In this document: positions 15,701 to 22,873 of the stretch, in pieces
Layout: each line of letters opens with the position of its first letter
How positions within the stretch are numbered: the stretch's first letter is position 1
Assembly: GCA_964512635.1 (NCBI GenBank)
Contig: CAZEJB010000040.1
Coordinates: forward strand, 1-25,722
DNA length: 25,722 nucleotides
From: JADZFO01 sp964512635
GTDB taxonomy: Bacteria; 4484-113; JAFGCY01
Direction of reading: 5' to 3'
Notes under the pieces: model-generated
What the model saw: only the letters and a program-made list of their open reading frames with translations
What the model was told of the DNA's origin: nothing
Databases searched by the model: none
Position numbers and translations under genes: made by a program

Positions 15701-16352
15701 TCGGCGGGGCCGGCGGATCGACGTCCGAGACAGTACTCAGAACCAGACGGTCAAGGACACTGTCCGCTCCCGCGCTCTGAGCGACGACCACATAGGTATT
15801 GCGCTGTTCTGACAAGTAATTCTTGTTGCCCTTGTAGCTGAAGGTCTGGCTCTCGCCGGTCAGAGGGCCAAGCAGCTCCCAGCGCTTGTCGGTGTAATTC
15901 GAAATCAGCAGGTAAGTCTGTTGGAAGCCCGAGCCGCTGCCGAGATCAACTTCAATGGTCAGGGGCTTGTTCTGCGGGCCAAAGCTGCCCCAGCGATAGA
16001 GCCCCCAGGCAAAGACTCCTTCCTGACCCTGCAGCAGCAGGTCGGTGTCCTGGATGATGCTCCCGGCGTCGGAGTGGTCGGTGCATTCCGAGCCCTCCTG
16101 CGGGTTAAGCGAACTGGAGGACATGCGTGGCTGCAGGGCATCCAAGGCACCGATTGGAAGGTCGGGCAATCCAGGGATGATCTGCTCGCTCGGCCCCGGG
16201 GCGCCGTTCTTCTGTCCTGACTCCGGTGACACCGCGGAGCTGTTCAGTCCTCGGCCACCGCAGGACGCTGTGGCAGCGATTAGTAACACGAGCGTCGTGA
16301 CAGCATAAAACTGTGTGACACGACGGAGGTCAATGGACAGCCGTACTGGCAT
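12741..16352 (-). CDS. Large lipoprotein with two FN3 domains, a PKD domain and a propeller-like C-terminal half
   Basis: This 1203-aa protein starts at an ATG behind GAGGTG and has a lipoprotein signal ending in TASC (lipid-bearing Cys31). After a Ser/Pro-rich linker come an unassigned domain (about 90-205), FN3 domain 1 (about 212-309, with DLQGYNVYRG), FN3 domain 2 (about 315-411, with DVDHYDVWIG) and a PKD domain (about 414-503, LPPVADF...DGD...GPYSVTLTLDDG). The remaining ~700 residues contain repeated short strand pairs typical of a beta propeller (for example SYSTYTAPASTLNSARLVHD and LVLAENPAGGWGLAFID), but no family name is certain. FN3 and PKD modules are non-catalytic spacers or binding units, so an outer-surface binding or structural role is inferred. 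It is convergent with the GH36-like gene and divergent from another large lipoprotein. Confidence 0.85.
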   Translation of the reverse strand: MPVRLSIDLRRVTQFYAVTTLVLLIAATASCGGRGLNSSAVSPESGQKNGAPGPSEQIIPGLPDLPIGALDALQPRMSSSSLNPQEGSECTDHSDAGSIIQDTDLLLQGQEGVFAWGLYRWGSFGPQNKPLTIEVDLGSGSGFQQTYLLISNYTDKRWELLGPLTGESQTFSYKGNKNYLSEQRNTYVVVAQSAGADSVLDRLVLSTVSDVDPPAPPTGLVADPVLPREVTLNWTANTEPDLQGYNVYRGPQGESQNPAQNQYKLNDDLLLDPSYIDDTPAEQNTYFYWLTAVDATGNVSLPSAELQVDTPEDLPPAVPTNLTVSDVRGKRATLDWEASPDADVDHYDVWIGPHEDFTMAEGTIWNVEKITDLQYIVKNLQKDHDYWARVQAVDDGNNRSPLSNTVAWTTLPNLPPVADFTFAEYNSRGVPITFYPATSSDGDDDLEDLSFSWDFDGDMIEDELTSGPANVYHQYELRGPYSVTLTLDDGEFQDSVTKTVFISSQVTYWLGPEGTGLKVSLRDADAAPDGRRVMLYSNSNANSFALYDDGNGFETVPVGANGDICAAVSLIPGGFAVVVYNLVPMDTSWKLYEVVGGVQTLVYDAEVGGTKFRSVPYDCDLDYLPGAGYSVIVSGISEKVDRHSDYNVGCWHQLEDGSFKLVEPFVQSDFNTELKANSRVACARSADSSYFLFMDRPLSDGLLLAEVEDGTQSYSTYTAPASTLNSARLVHDPAAPGNLHWAWSSQGQPDRIQYGDNFGTDNQPDQFFDAGDALISVAALVPGVDNELRCAIATRGTDDVEHLRLIDTSAAADVELRNGIGRIGVAHGRLWVSGGQLDGYIGCEESCDAELIGTEVDSNAYAGEQVLYSPTLPYYIGGASVPLAFDDGRLICIYQQHYPTAVSLEFPTFKQSPTYGYRGKDNYVDPVAAVVLGVGYSYVVASVTPQNNAVLYHFADQYAQTGTHIQTFEGATKVTLIRRRDGSEILAAYTGSNGTTLNVAPWNGSTFGPTSEVYSGVSPIQKLVLAENPAGGWGLAFIDASKQLRLIEKTQLGWGAPQPLDGGTGINVNCGVGLAYSALGDTVVGVERSGADDGFYAGLREVGNAWSWEEVNDSSGDNGYGMACFYHIGIPMVTYYLGDAGLTAWSRLHIAERYSGTWFDIEQFAELQGLPFGYTVDLEGNIIITGYSLAWEPTRSLTYVLTP

Positions 16353-16524
16353 TCTGCACCTCGAAACAGTTCAGCTCGGGACAGTCAATTCTAGCCTTCC
16401 GCCAGCCAGCCTGCAAGCAGATTCGTTAAAATCCTCGCTGCACGGATGCTTATTCTCGTAGATCCTCGTGTTTGCAATGACTGAGGCGAGGGTGTGCAAA
16501 TCAGTATCCCGGTCCGTCGAAGCC

Positions 16525-16530
16525 TATAAT
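16525..16530 (+). promoter_or_regulatory. -10 box TATAAT of the PPC/PKD lipoprotein gene
   Basis: A perfect TATAAT in AAGCCTATAATTCT, 27 nt before the ATG. The hexamer 17 bp upstream (CAGTAT) does not resemble a -35 box. It lies in the 205-bp divergent space between the two large lipoprotein genes; I found no convincing promoter for the minus-strand gene there. Confidence 0.6.
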
Positions 16531-16557
16531 TCTTCAACCTTGCTGTCTGGAGCTCTA

Positions 16558-18519
16558 ATGCGACTGCGCCCGCTGTGGATTCTCGTAATGGCCCTGGTGC
16601 TTGCCGGTTGCTCCTCAGGAGCCCAGTCCGGTCGTATCCTGAACGGTCCGCAGGGCCGCCGCGATACGCAGCCAGCCTTTCCGGCGCTGCCATCACCTTC
16701 AGCGGCGCTCGCCAGCGCCCGACAGACCTCTGCTCTGATTGTCAACGAGGGCAGTGGCTATGTTGCGTCTTTGCCCAATGGCAACGTGACGGTTGACGGC
16801 AGCACAGCGATCTTCTCACCCAACTGGGGATCTGGCTCCAGCGGAATAAGTGAAACAGCCTACGCTCTGTACAGCTTCAACCTGGACGGCGAGCCCAACC
16901 GCATCCTGCACCTGGTTGACGGTGCAACCGACGTTGAAGAAGAAGATGTCTGGGTTGGCTTTGGCAACTTCGAAAAAGACGCCTGGGAGTGGCAGCATGG
17001 TCAGGATCTGTCGCCCCTGCGTTTTGACGCGGGCACCAACATCAATGTCGGCGGCGACGTGATAATGGTGCTGCTCCTTACTGGTCACCAGAAGCTGAAA
17101 GTAAACAGCTTGAGCTTTCTGAGCGTTGACGAGACCGAGGACAATGATTCCCAGGGTGAAGGCTACACCATCAACGGCTGGAACTCGCGGGGCCTGACCG
17201 GCAGCCTGGGCAACAGCGACGCACACCCCGGGGTTGACGGAGATTTTGTCGACTGGTGGCGAATCGACGCAAGCTACCCCACCACTCCAGAGTTCCAGAC
17301 AGACATCGTGATCCAGGCAGCGGGTTTCTTCAGCGAGAACTCGCCATTCATCCAGGTATCGCTCTACAACGCCACGGGTGTGCCGATCGCCGAGGATGAA
17401 CTGAGCTTTGTCATGTTCTCTCCCGGTGATGACGGTTTCACCAGCCAGGCAGATCTGCCGCTGTATGTGAAGGTCGAGCTTATCCCCGGCTTCGACGGCA
17501 ACTATGCCGAGTATGAGATGCAGGTTTTCCTCAACTGCCCCCCAATCGCAGCCATGACCCAGTCGGCTACTGCAGGCAACCTTCCGCTGACCATCGACTT
17601 CGATGCCAGCAGCAGTGCTGGTTCCGCAGAATCGCCGATTTCCTACTATGCCTGGTACTTTACCTATGACCCAAGGGATACAGACTGGCAGCCGGACTAC
17701 ATTACTTATGAGCCGACAACCAGCTTTACCTTCACCGAAATGGGCTGTTACCCGGTATTCGTACGTGTAGTGACAGAGACCGGTTCAGACGATTCAGCTT
17801 ATGGGATCGTCAACGCTGGGCCTATTCCATACGACGAACGCGAGTTCAATGACTATTACACTGAGGCCAACATCCTGCCGGCGGCCAGCGGCAGCGGCTG
17901 GAAAGGCAACCTGGGCGAAGACCCGGTAACCGCCCCGCCCTTCCACGGCTGGGACGGTGGTTACAACGGCAGCGACCGGGACAGCATGGGCTTCGAGATC
18001 CAGCCGGGTCAGGCTATCCGCTACAGCGTTCAGAAGACCAGCGGAGCCGGTAATCCCTTCGGCCTGGAAATCCACGGCAGTGAAGACCAGAACTTTGATC
18101 AGTCCAACCCGCACTTCGACGACATGGATTGGCGACAGTACTTCCGCGACAGCATGTTCTTCAACACACCCTACACGCCTTGCCTGCAGGTGATTGCTGA
18201 AGACTCCGGAGATTACGGCGACTATGAGGTCTCATGGGTTGTCGGAACACCGCCCCATGATCAGAGCCTGACACCCAGCGTGGGCAGTGGACCGGCACCA
18301 CTCACAGTGACCTTCACGCCTGGAGCGATCGACGATGATGGCGTGATCGATCACTTCATCTGGGATACCAATGACGACAACATCAGCGACCAGACCAGCA
18401 CTGGGCCGATAGAGCTGACCTTTGACACCCCCGGCAGCTACCGCATCGAGTGCTTCCCGATTGATGATGACGGCTTCAGCACCTATTTCCAGGGCTTTGT
18501 CGACATTACGGTGACATAG
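16558..18519 (+). CDS. Lipoprotein with PPC-like and PKD domains
   Basis: I place the start at the ATG at 16558: GGAG lies 7 nt upstream, TATAAT upstream of that, and the product then begins directly with a lipoprotein signal (MRLRPLWILVMALVLAGC, Cys18). The frame is open 30 codons further upstream but that part precedes the promoter. The 653-aa protein has a Pro/Ala-rich linker, an unassigned N-terminal domain, a PPC-like domain (DETEDND...VDGDFVDWWRID), a PKD domain (PPIAAMTQSATAGNLPLTID), a second PPC-like domain (EREFNDYYTEANILP...GSDRDSMGFEI) and a C-terminal PKD-like domain (GPAPLTVTFTPGAIDDDG). PPC domains usually accompany secreted enzymes, but no catalytic domain is visible, so a surface binding or scaffold role is inferred. 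It is divergent from the FN3/PKD lipoprotein and may act with it. Confidence 0.85.
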   Translation: MRLRPLWILVMALVLAGCSSGAQSGRILNGPQGRRDTQPAFPALPSPSAALASARQTSALIVNEGSGYVASLPNGNVTVDGSTAIFSPNWGSGSSGISETAYALYSFNLDGEPNRILHLVDGATDVEEEDVWVGFGNFEKDAWEWQHGQDLSPLRFDAGTNINVGGDVIMVLLLTGHQKLKVNSLSFLSVDETEDNDSQGEGYTINGWNSRGLTGSLGNSDAHPGVDGDFVDWWRIDASYPTTPEFQTDIVIQAAGFFSENSPFIQVSLYNATGVPIAEDELSFVMFSPGDDGFTSQADLPLYVKVELIPGFDGNYAEYEMQVFLNCPPIAAMTQSATAGNLPLTIDFDASSSAGSAESPISYYAWYFTYDPRDTDWQPDYITYEPTTSFTFTEMGCYPVFVRVVTETGSDDSAYGIVNAGPIPYDEREFNDYYTEANILPAASGSGWKGNLGEDPVTAPPFHGWDGGYNGSDRDSMGFEIQPGQAIRYSVQKTSGAGNPFGLEIHGSEDQNFDQSNPHFDDMDWRQYFRDSMFFNTPYTPCLQVIAEDSGDYGDYEVSWVVGTPPHDQSLTPSVGSGPAPLTVTFTPGAIDDDGVIDHFIWDTNDDNISDQTSTGPIELTFDTPGSYRIECFPIDDDGFSTYFQGFVDITVT

Positions 18520-18555
18520 CCGGGGCAGCGGGCCCGCAAGGACAAACAGCTGAGA

Positions 18556-20451
18556 CTACTCTGCCAGAACCACAATGCGGTCGCCGGCGGAGAAAGTAAG
18601 CATGGCGCTTTTGTTCGGGTTGACTTTCACGCCGTAGGAGTTTTCCGCGTCACCCGACTGTGACTGCAAGCGATAGCCGAAGGCAACCTCGCCCCGACGT
18701 CTGGCGCTTTCCACTACGGTATAGAAGTTGACCGGCACTCCAAGCTGGACGTAATCCTCGGCGGGACGCAGGTAAGGCTCGGAACCATCGGCGTCAAAGA
18801 TGTCGGCGAATACCGGGGCGAGGTCCTTGTTCTCACTTACGGCGGACAACATCAAACTGACCAGGCGGTCGCTGACGATGAAATCGTCGGCACGAGCGAC
18901 CTCCGCCAGCTGACGGTTACGGACATCCAGCATTTCGCTGACGATGCTTGCATCGTGGTTCAGTTTGTCTGCAATGTCTCGCAGGTGCAGCAGGGAGACC
19001 AGGGTATGCGCGTCGGCCTGCTGGGCTTCAAGCAGCTCGCTGTAACACAGCAGAATGATGTGGTCATAGCCTTCGATCTTCAGCGAGTCCAGCACACGCC
19101 GATCAGTGGTGTCGGCAAGCTGGAAGGAGGTCTCGATATTACTGAGGCCGGTGCAATGCTCGGCCAGCTGGCCTTCAAGGTCCGGGTGGTCGGCAACTAT
19201 CTGCACCAGGCTGCCTGGCGCAACATAGTTGTCCAGTTCGCAGATGATTTGGCTGCCGCGGCGGTTCCAGCCCAGGATCAGTGTCCGCTCGGGGCTCTCG
19301 TTCACACCCTCCGGCTGCCGGATTGCGCTTGTCTGAATCTGGGGCTGACCGGAGCTGAGCTTGATTGTGTCGTCGTCTTCTGAAATAGCGATGATTCTGT
19401 CCTGCGTACCAATCTTCGTATCCATCGGCGGGTTGAGCAGGGGTGTTCCGCCGGCTGGATGAATACCAATCACAGCACTCGTCTCATAGGCCAGCAGGAC
19501 CTCGCCAAAACTCCGCCCAGCCACCGCCGGCTCGTGCTGGAAATAGATCTCGTCGCCATCAAAGTCCATCAGCTCGGTATAAACCAGCGACAGGCCGCTT
19601 TGCCGGCAGGTCTGCGCCACGATCCGGGCGATCAGGTCGCCAACAAGCAGCAGTTCAACCTCGTCACGCCCCACCATTTTGGCAACCGCGACATTGCGTT
19701 CTTCCTGCATCTCCGCCACGATATGAAAAGGCTCTTCGCGGCGCTCGGGATTATTGGTGATCGCCAGGATACTCTTGATCACAGAACTGTCAGGGTTGTC
19801 GCCCTCGGGGGCCAGCACGATAATCGACTTACAGGTGTTCAGGCTGACCAGCGCCAGGTCCGTCAGGTCGACCGGGTCGCCGCTGCGGCAGACAATGCGC
19901 GTGCGCCCGCTGGAACCAATGCGGTCACGGATAGCGTCTTCCATTTCCACCTTATCCGCCGGTCCGAGGATGACGATGCAGGAACTCTTCTGGTTAGCGT
20001 TGGCCAGGATAAGCTCGGAGATGATCGGGAAGACTTGCGGCGACCAGCCCAGGATAATGGTGTGTCCGGACTCGATGACTTTGCTGCGGCCCTTGCGCAG
20101 CTCCTCAAGACGGCTTTCGATGCCGCTTGTCAGCACGCCGATCAGGGTCGAAATCACGAAGATGCCGCCGAGCGTCACAATCAGCATGGTGATGCGGAAG
20201 CCCCAGCCCTCGTCGCCGCCCATCGTGCCACTGTCCAGGGTACGCATCAGGCTGAGCCAGACCGCCTCGACCAGTCCAAGGCGCTCGCCATCGTCACCGG
20301 GGCGGATGCCCAGGATGACGACTACCAGCGCCACCAGCAGGATAACGCCGAACGACGCCAGCCCCAGCCCGCCGATCAGGGCGACTGTCCCCCGGGACAT
20401 GTAGTTGTCAAAGGCATAGCGCAGGCGCTCGGCCAGTGTGGGCTGCTGCAT
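18556..20451 (-). CDS. CASTOR/POLLUX-type ion channel with TrkA-N-like (RCK) domains
   Basis: This 631-aa membrane protein begins at an ATG with GGAGG 8 nt upstream. It has a first transmembrane helix at about 24-49, a pore segment with LDSGTMGGDEGW at about 72-83 that resembles the CASTOR/POLLUX filter, and a second helix at about 84-108. A long cytoplasmic part with two Rossmann-like domains follows: one from about 129 (GHTIILGWSPQVFPIISEL) and one from about 389 (RTLILGWNRRGSQIICEL). In plants the family forms nuclear ion channels for symbiosis signalling; bacterial members are little studied and are thought to be ligand-gated cation channels. The residues for ion choice cannot be judged from sequence alone. 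The gene is convergent with the PPC/PKD lipoprotein (36-bp gap) and divergent from the zinc peptidase. Family call is good, physiological role open. Confidence 0.85.
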   Translation of the reverse strand: MQQPTLAERLRYAFDNYMSRGTVALIGGLGLASFGVILLVALVVVILGIRPGDDGERLGLVEAVWLSLMRTLDSGTMGGDEGWGFRITMLIVTLGGIFVISTLIGVLTSGIESRLEELRKGRSKVIESGHTIILGWSPQVFPIISELILANANQKSSCIVILGPADKVEMEDAIRDRIGSSGRTRIVCRSGDPVDLTDLALVSLNTCKSIIVLAPEGDNPDSSVIKSILAITNNPERREEPFHIVAEMQEERNVAVAKMVGRDEVELLLVGDLIARIVAQTCRQSGLSLVYTELMDFDGDEIYFQHEPAVAGRSFGEVLLAYETSAVIGIHPAGGTPLLNPPMDTKIGTQDRIIAISEDDDTIKLSSGQPQIQTSAIRQPEGVNESPERTLILGWNRRGSQIICELDNYVAPGSLVQIVADHPDLEGQLAEHCTGLSNIETSFQLADTTDRRVLDSLKIEGYDHIILLCYSELLEAQQADAHTLVSLLHLRDIADKLNHDASIVSEMLDVRNRQLAEVARADDFIVSDRLVSLMLSAVSENKDLAPVFADIFDADGSEPYLRPAEDYVQLGVPVNFYTVVESARRRGEVAFGYRLQSQSGDAENSYGVKVNPNKSAMLTFSAGDRIVVLAE

Positions 20452-20561
20452 CCCCCGGACCTCCCGGCGGCAATGACCGCCGCAGAGATTTTAGCGCCTC
20501 GTTTTGCGGCTCAATCAGCGCTGATTGGCACTACCCGGGATCTGAAGTGCTGTGGCCCGAA

Positions 20562-20567
20562 TATAAT
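20562..20567 (+). promoter_or_regulatory. -10 box TATAAT of the zinc peptidase operon
   Basis: A perfect TATAAT (GAATATAATCTTG) 43 nt before the ATG at 20611, in the 159-bp divergent space next to the ion channel gene. No -35 match lies 16-18 bp upstream; TTGGCA at 20525 is too far away. Confidence 0.6.
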
Positions 20568-20610
20568 CTTGCAGTACCAAACACAAGGCCGGTCCGGAGG
20601 TCAAACAGAC

Positions 20611-21498
20611 ATGCTTTGGAAGAACCGACGACAGAGTAGCAACGTTGAAGACCGGCGCGGCATGGGTGGCGGTGGCGCCAGGATGTCCGGCCCCGGTGTG
20701 GCCATCGGCGGCGGCGGCGCGGTAGTGCTGCTGATCCTTGCGCTGATCTTTGGCGTCGACCCCAAGGACATACTGCAGCAGGCCCCGCCGAGCGGCGGGG
20801 GCTACACCCAGAGCGCGGGCGAACAGGGCAGCAGCACAGTCACCGACCCGCATGAGGAAGAGCTGAAGCAGTTTGTCGGCGTCGTGCTCGGTGACACTGA
20901 AGATATCTGGGGCCGTATCTTTGCCGAACAGAACATGACCTACCAGCCCCCTACCCTGGTGCTCTTCAGTGGCCAGGTGGAATCCGCCTGCGGCTATGCC
21001 AGCGCGGCGGTCGGGCCGTTTTACTGCCCGGGTGACCAGAATGTCTATATTGACCTCAGTTTCCTGGACGAACTGCAGACGCGCTTTGGCGCGCCTGGCG
21101 ACTTTGCCGGCGCCTATGTTATTGCGCATGAAGTTGGTCATCACGTGCAAAAACTTCTTGGCACCAGCGACCAGGTAGACGCCCTGCGCGCCCGGCTCAG
21201 CGAGGAAGAATTCAATAAAGTGTCGGTACGCCTTGAACTCCAGGCCGACTTCTATGCCGGGGTCTGGGCGCACTACGCCGAGCAGACCCTGGGTGTCCTT
21301 GAAGCCGGCGACATTGAAGAAGCGCTCAACGCAGCAAACCAGATTGGAGATGACCATCTGCAGATGCAGGGCCAGGGCTATGTGGTGCCGGATGCCTTTA
21401 CCCATGGCACATCCGAACAGCGCATCCGCTGGTTCCGCAAGGGCTATGAAAGCGGCGACATCAGCCAGGGCGACACTTTCAACGCCAAAAGCCTCTGA
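20611..21498 (+). CDS. ypfJ: Neutral zinc metallopeptidase, YpfJ family, membrane-anchored
   Basis: I place the start at the ATG at 20611, behind CCGGAGG (10 nt gap) and downstream of the promoter. The frame is open much further upstream, but only as a shadow of the ion channel gene. The 295-aa product matches the usual YpfJ length and begins MLWKNRRQSSNVEDRRG. A Gly-rich stretch follows, then one transmembrane helix (about 30-48), then a periplasmic or external domain. The zinc motif is HEVGHH: His173, Glu174, His177; Glu209 in LELQADFYAG is the likely third ligand. The family is predicted to hydrolyse peptides, with unknown substrate. Its TGA overlaps the ATG of the next gene by 1 nt, so the two are translationally coupled. 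Confidence 0.9.
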   Translation: MLWKNRRQSSNVEDRRGMGGGGARMSGPGVAIGGGGAVVLLILALIFGVDPKDILQQAPPSGGGYTQSAGEQGSSTVTDPHEEELKQFVGVVLGDTEDIWGRIFAEQNMTYQPPTLVLFSGQVESACGYASAAVGPFYCPGDQNVYIDLSFLDELQTRFGAPGDFAGAYVIAHEVGHHVQKLLGTSDQVDALRARLSEEEFNKVSVRLELQADFYAGVWAHYAEQTLGVLEAGDIEEALNAANQIGDDHLQMQGQGYVVPDAFTHGTSEQRIRWFRKGYESGDISQGDTFNAKSL

Positions 21499-22118
21499 TG
21501 GCGACGCCCAAGCCCCAGCCGCGCTTCCTGCTGACCGGCTTCGGCCCCTTTCCCGGCGTGCCGGATAACCCGACGCAGACTGTTGTCGAGCGGCTGGCTG
21601 AGTGCCGTAAACGCAAGGGCTGTGAGCTGCACACCATGGTGCTGCCGACAGAGTACGGCCGCGCGGCGGAGATGATTACGAGCAGCATTACGCGCCTGCA
21701 GCCGGCCTATATCCTGTGCCTGGGCGTGGCCCGCACGGCCTGGATCCGTCCCGAGCGCCGCGCCCGCAACCTGGACAATGCGAGCCTGCAGGACGCCTCG
21801 GGCCTTGTGCAGCAAGGTCCAATCATCGAGGGCGGCAAAGACTTTCTGCGTTCCAGCCTGGATCTGCCAGCCATCCGCGCCATGCTGCTGGAGCAGGGCT
21901 TCACGGTGAAGTACTCCGACGACGCTGGCGGATATCTCTGCAACCACGTCTTCTATCGCGCTTGCATGGCCAGCGCGCGGCTGAAGCCCAGGGCCCGCTG
22001 CGGCTTCATCCACGTGCCGCCAGCGGAGGAGCTGCCGCTGGAGCGACTGGAGCAGGCAGTGCGGCTGATGATCCGCGCCAGCCTGATCGCCGACGGTCAC
22101 CTGAAGGCTGCACCCTAG
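21498..22118 (+). CDS. Pyroglutamyl-peptidase I-like protein (C15 family)
   Basis: This 206-aa protein has the C15 signatures: TGFGPFPGVPDNPT near the N-terminus, Glu86 in RPERRARNLD, Cys148 in GGYLCNHVFY, and His172 in GFIHVP. The spacing Glu-62-Cys-24-His is close to that of known enzymes, so the triad is intact. The family removes N-terminal pyroglutamate from peptides. The sequence is divergent elsewhere: the usual GGRxxVTPERVA run is replaced by ARTAWIRPERRA, so substrate specificity may differ. It has no signal peptide and is cytoplasmic. The start overlaps the stop of the zinc peptidase (TGATG), suggesting a joint role in peptide turnover. Its TAG stop shares bases with the stop of the convergent FMN reductase. 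Confidence 0.88.
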   Translation: MATPKPQPRFLLTGFGPFPGVPDNPTQTVVERLAECRKRKGCELHTMVLPTEYGRAAEMITSSITRLQPAYILCLGVARTAWIRPERRARNLDNASLQDASGLVQQGPIIEGGKDFLRSSLDLPAIRAMLLEQGFTVKYSDDAGGYLCNHVFYRACMASARLKPRARCGFIHVPPAEELPLERLEQAVRLMIRASLIADGHLKAAP

Positions 22119-22711
22119 GCCGACTGCGTTGTCTGTTCCTGCTCGCGCGCCTTCTTCAGCGCGTTGGTCCACCACAGCAGCTGGTCCAGCATCCCCTCGA
22201 CACCCTTGGCGAGGTAGGCGTAGTCCCGCAGGTCCTTGCCCTGCTGCCAGACGGCCATGAAGTCGCCGCCCTGAATATGCACGCCTACACGGATCGGCGC
22301 CATCTGCAGCTCAACGGCCACGTTGCGCAGCTGCTCGATCGCGCGGGCAGCTCCCACCCCGCCATAGCCGACAAAAGCTGCAGCCTTGCGACCCCATTCG
22401 GGGTAGGCGTAGTCAATCGCATTCTTCAGCACGGCCGGCATGGAGCGGTTGTACTCAGCGGTGACGAAGATGTAGCCGTCGAATGAGGCGATCTTCTGCT
22501 GCCAGCGCTGTGCCACCTCGTTGGCTGATGGCATGTAGGCATTACTGGCCGGCTCATCGAAAAAGGGCATCGGATAGTCACGCAGGTCAAGCAGTTCGAC
22601 TTCCATGTCGCTGCGCCTGGCTGTGATCTCCTGAACCCACTCGGCAGCCTTGTGTCCAAAGCGCGCTTCACGGGTTGTGCCAATAATGATGGCGATACGT
22701 GGCTTGCTCAA
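22115..22711 (-). CDS. NADPH-dependent FMN reductase
   Basis: This 198-aa flavodoxin-fold protein begins MSKPRIAIIIGTTREARFGH, with the phosphate-binding loop GTTREARFG that contacts FMN, then DLRDYPMPFFDEP, and YIFVTAEYNRSMPAVLKNAID with the conserved AEYN segment, followed by FVGYGGVGAARA. The family moves electrons from NAD(P)H via FMN to quinones, azo compounds or chromate. The start is TTG: GGGAGG lies 7 nt upstream, while the ATG in between is out of frame and too close to it. The gene stands alone on the minus strand. Its stop lies within CCTAGG and overlaps the stop of the Pcp-like gene, so there is no room for a separate terminator. Confidence 0.9.
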   Translation of the reverse strand: MSKPRIAIIIGTTREARFGHKAAEWVQEITARRSDMEVELLDLRDYPMPFFDEPASNAYMPSANEVAQRWQQKIASFDGYIFVTAEYNRSMPAVLKNAIDYAYPEWGRKAAAFVGYGGVGAARAIEQLRNVAVELQMAPIRVGVHIQGGDFMAVWQQGKDLRDYAYLAKGVEGMLDQLLWWTNALKKAREQEQTTQSA

Positions 22712-22873
22712 GATTCATCCTCCCAGGCCAGCCGCTCGGCTGGTTGTATTTCATATCTCCCTGCTCATCATATTCGTTTAACATCGAAGCATAATTTGGT
22801 CGTCTTATAGCTGAACGGGCCTCAAGTGCCCTTCAGGTTAACCTTTCAGCGGCCCGGTGCGAATTAGAAACAG

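Noticed and set aside
18529..18538. GCGGGCCCGC palindrome as a terminator between convergent genes
   Set aside because: A short self-complementary GC run without a loop or T tract; not enough for a terminator call.
19459..20610. Long N-terminal extension of the zinc peptidase frame
   Set aside because: It runs antisense through the ion channel gene. The true start at 20611 has a ribosome site, a TATAAT box and the normal family length.
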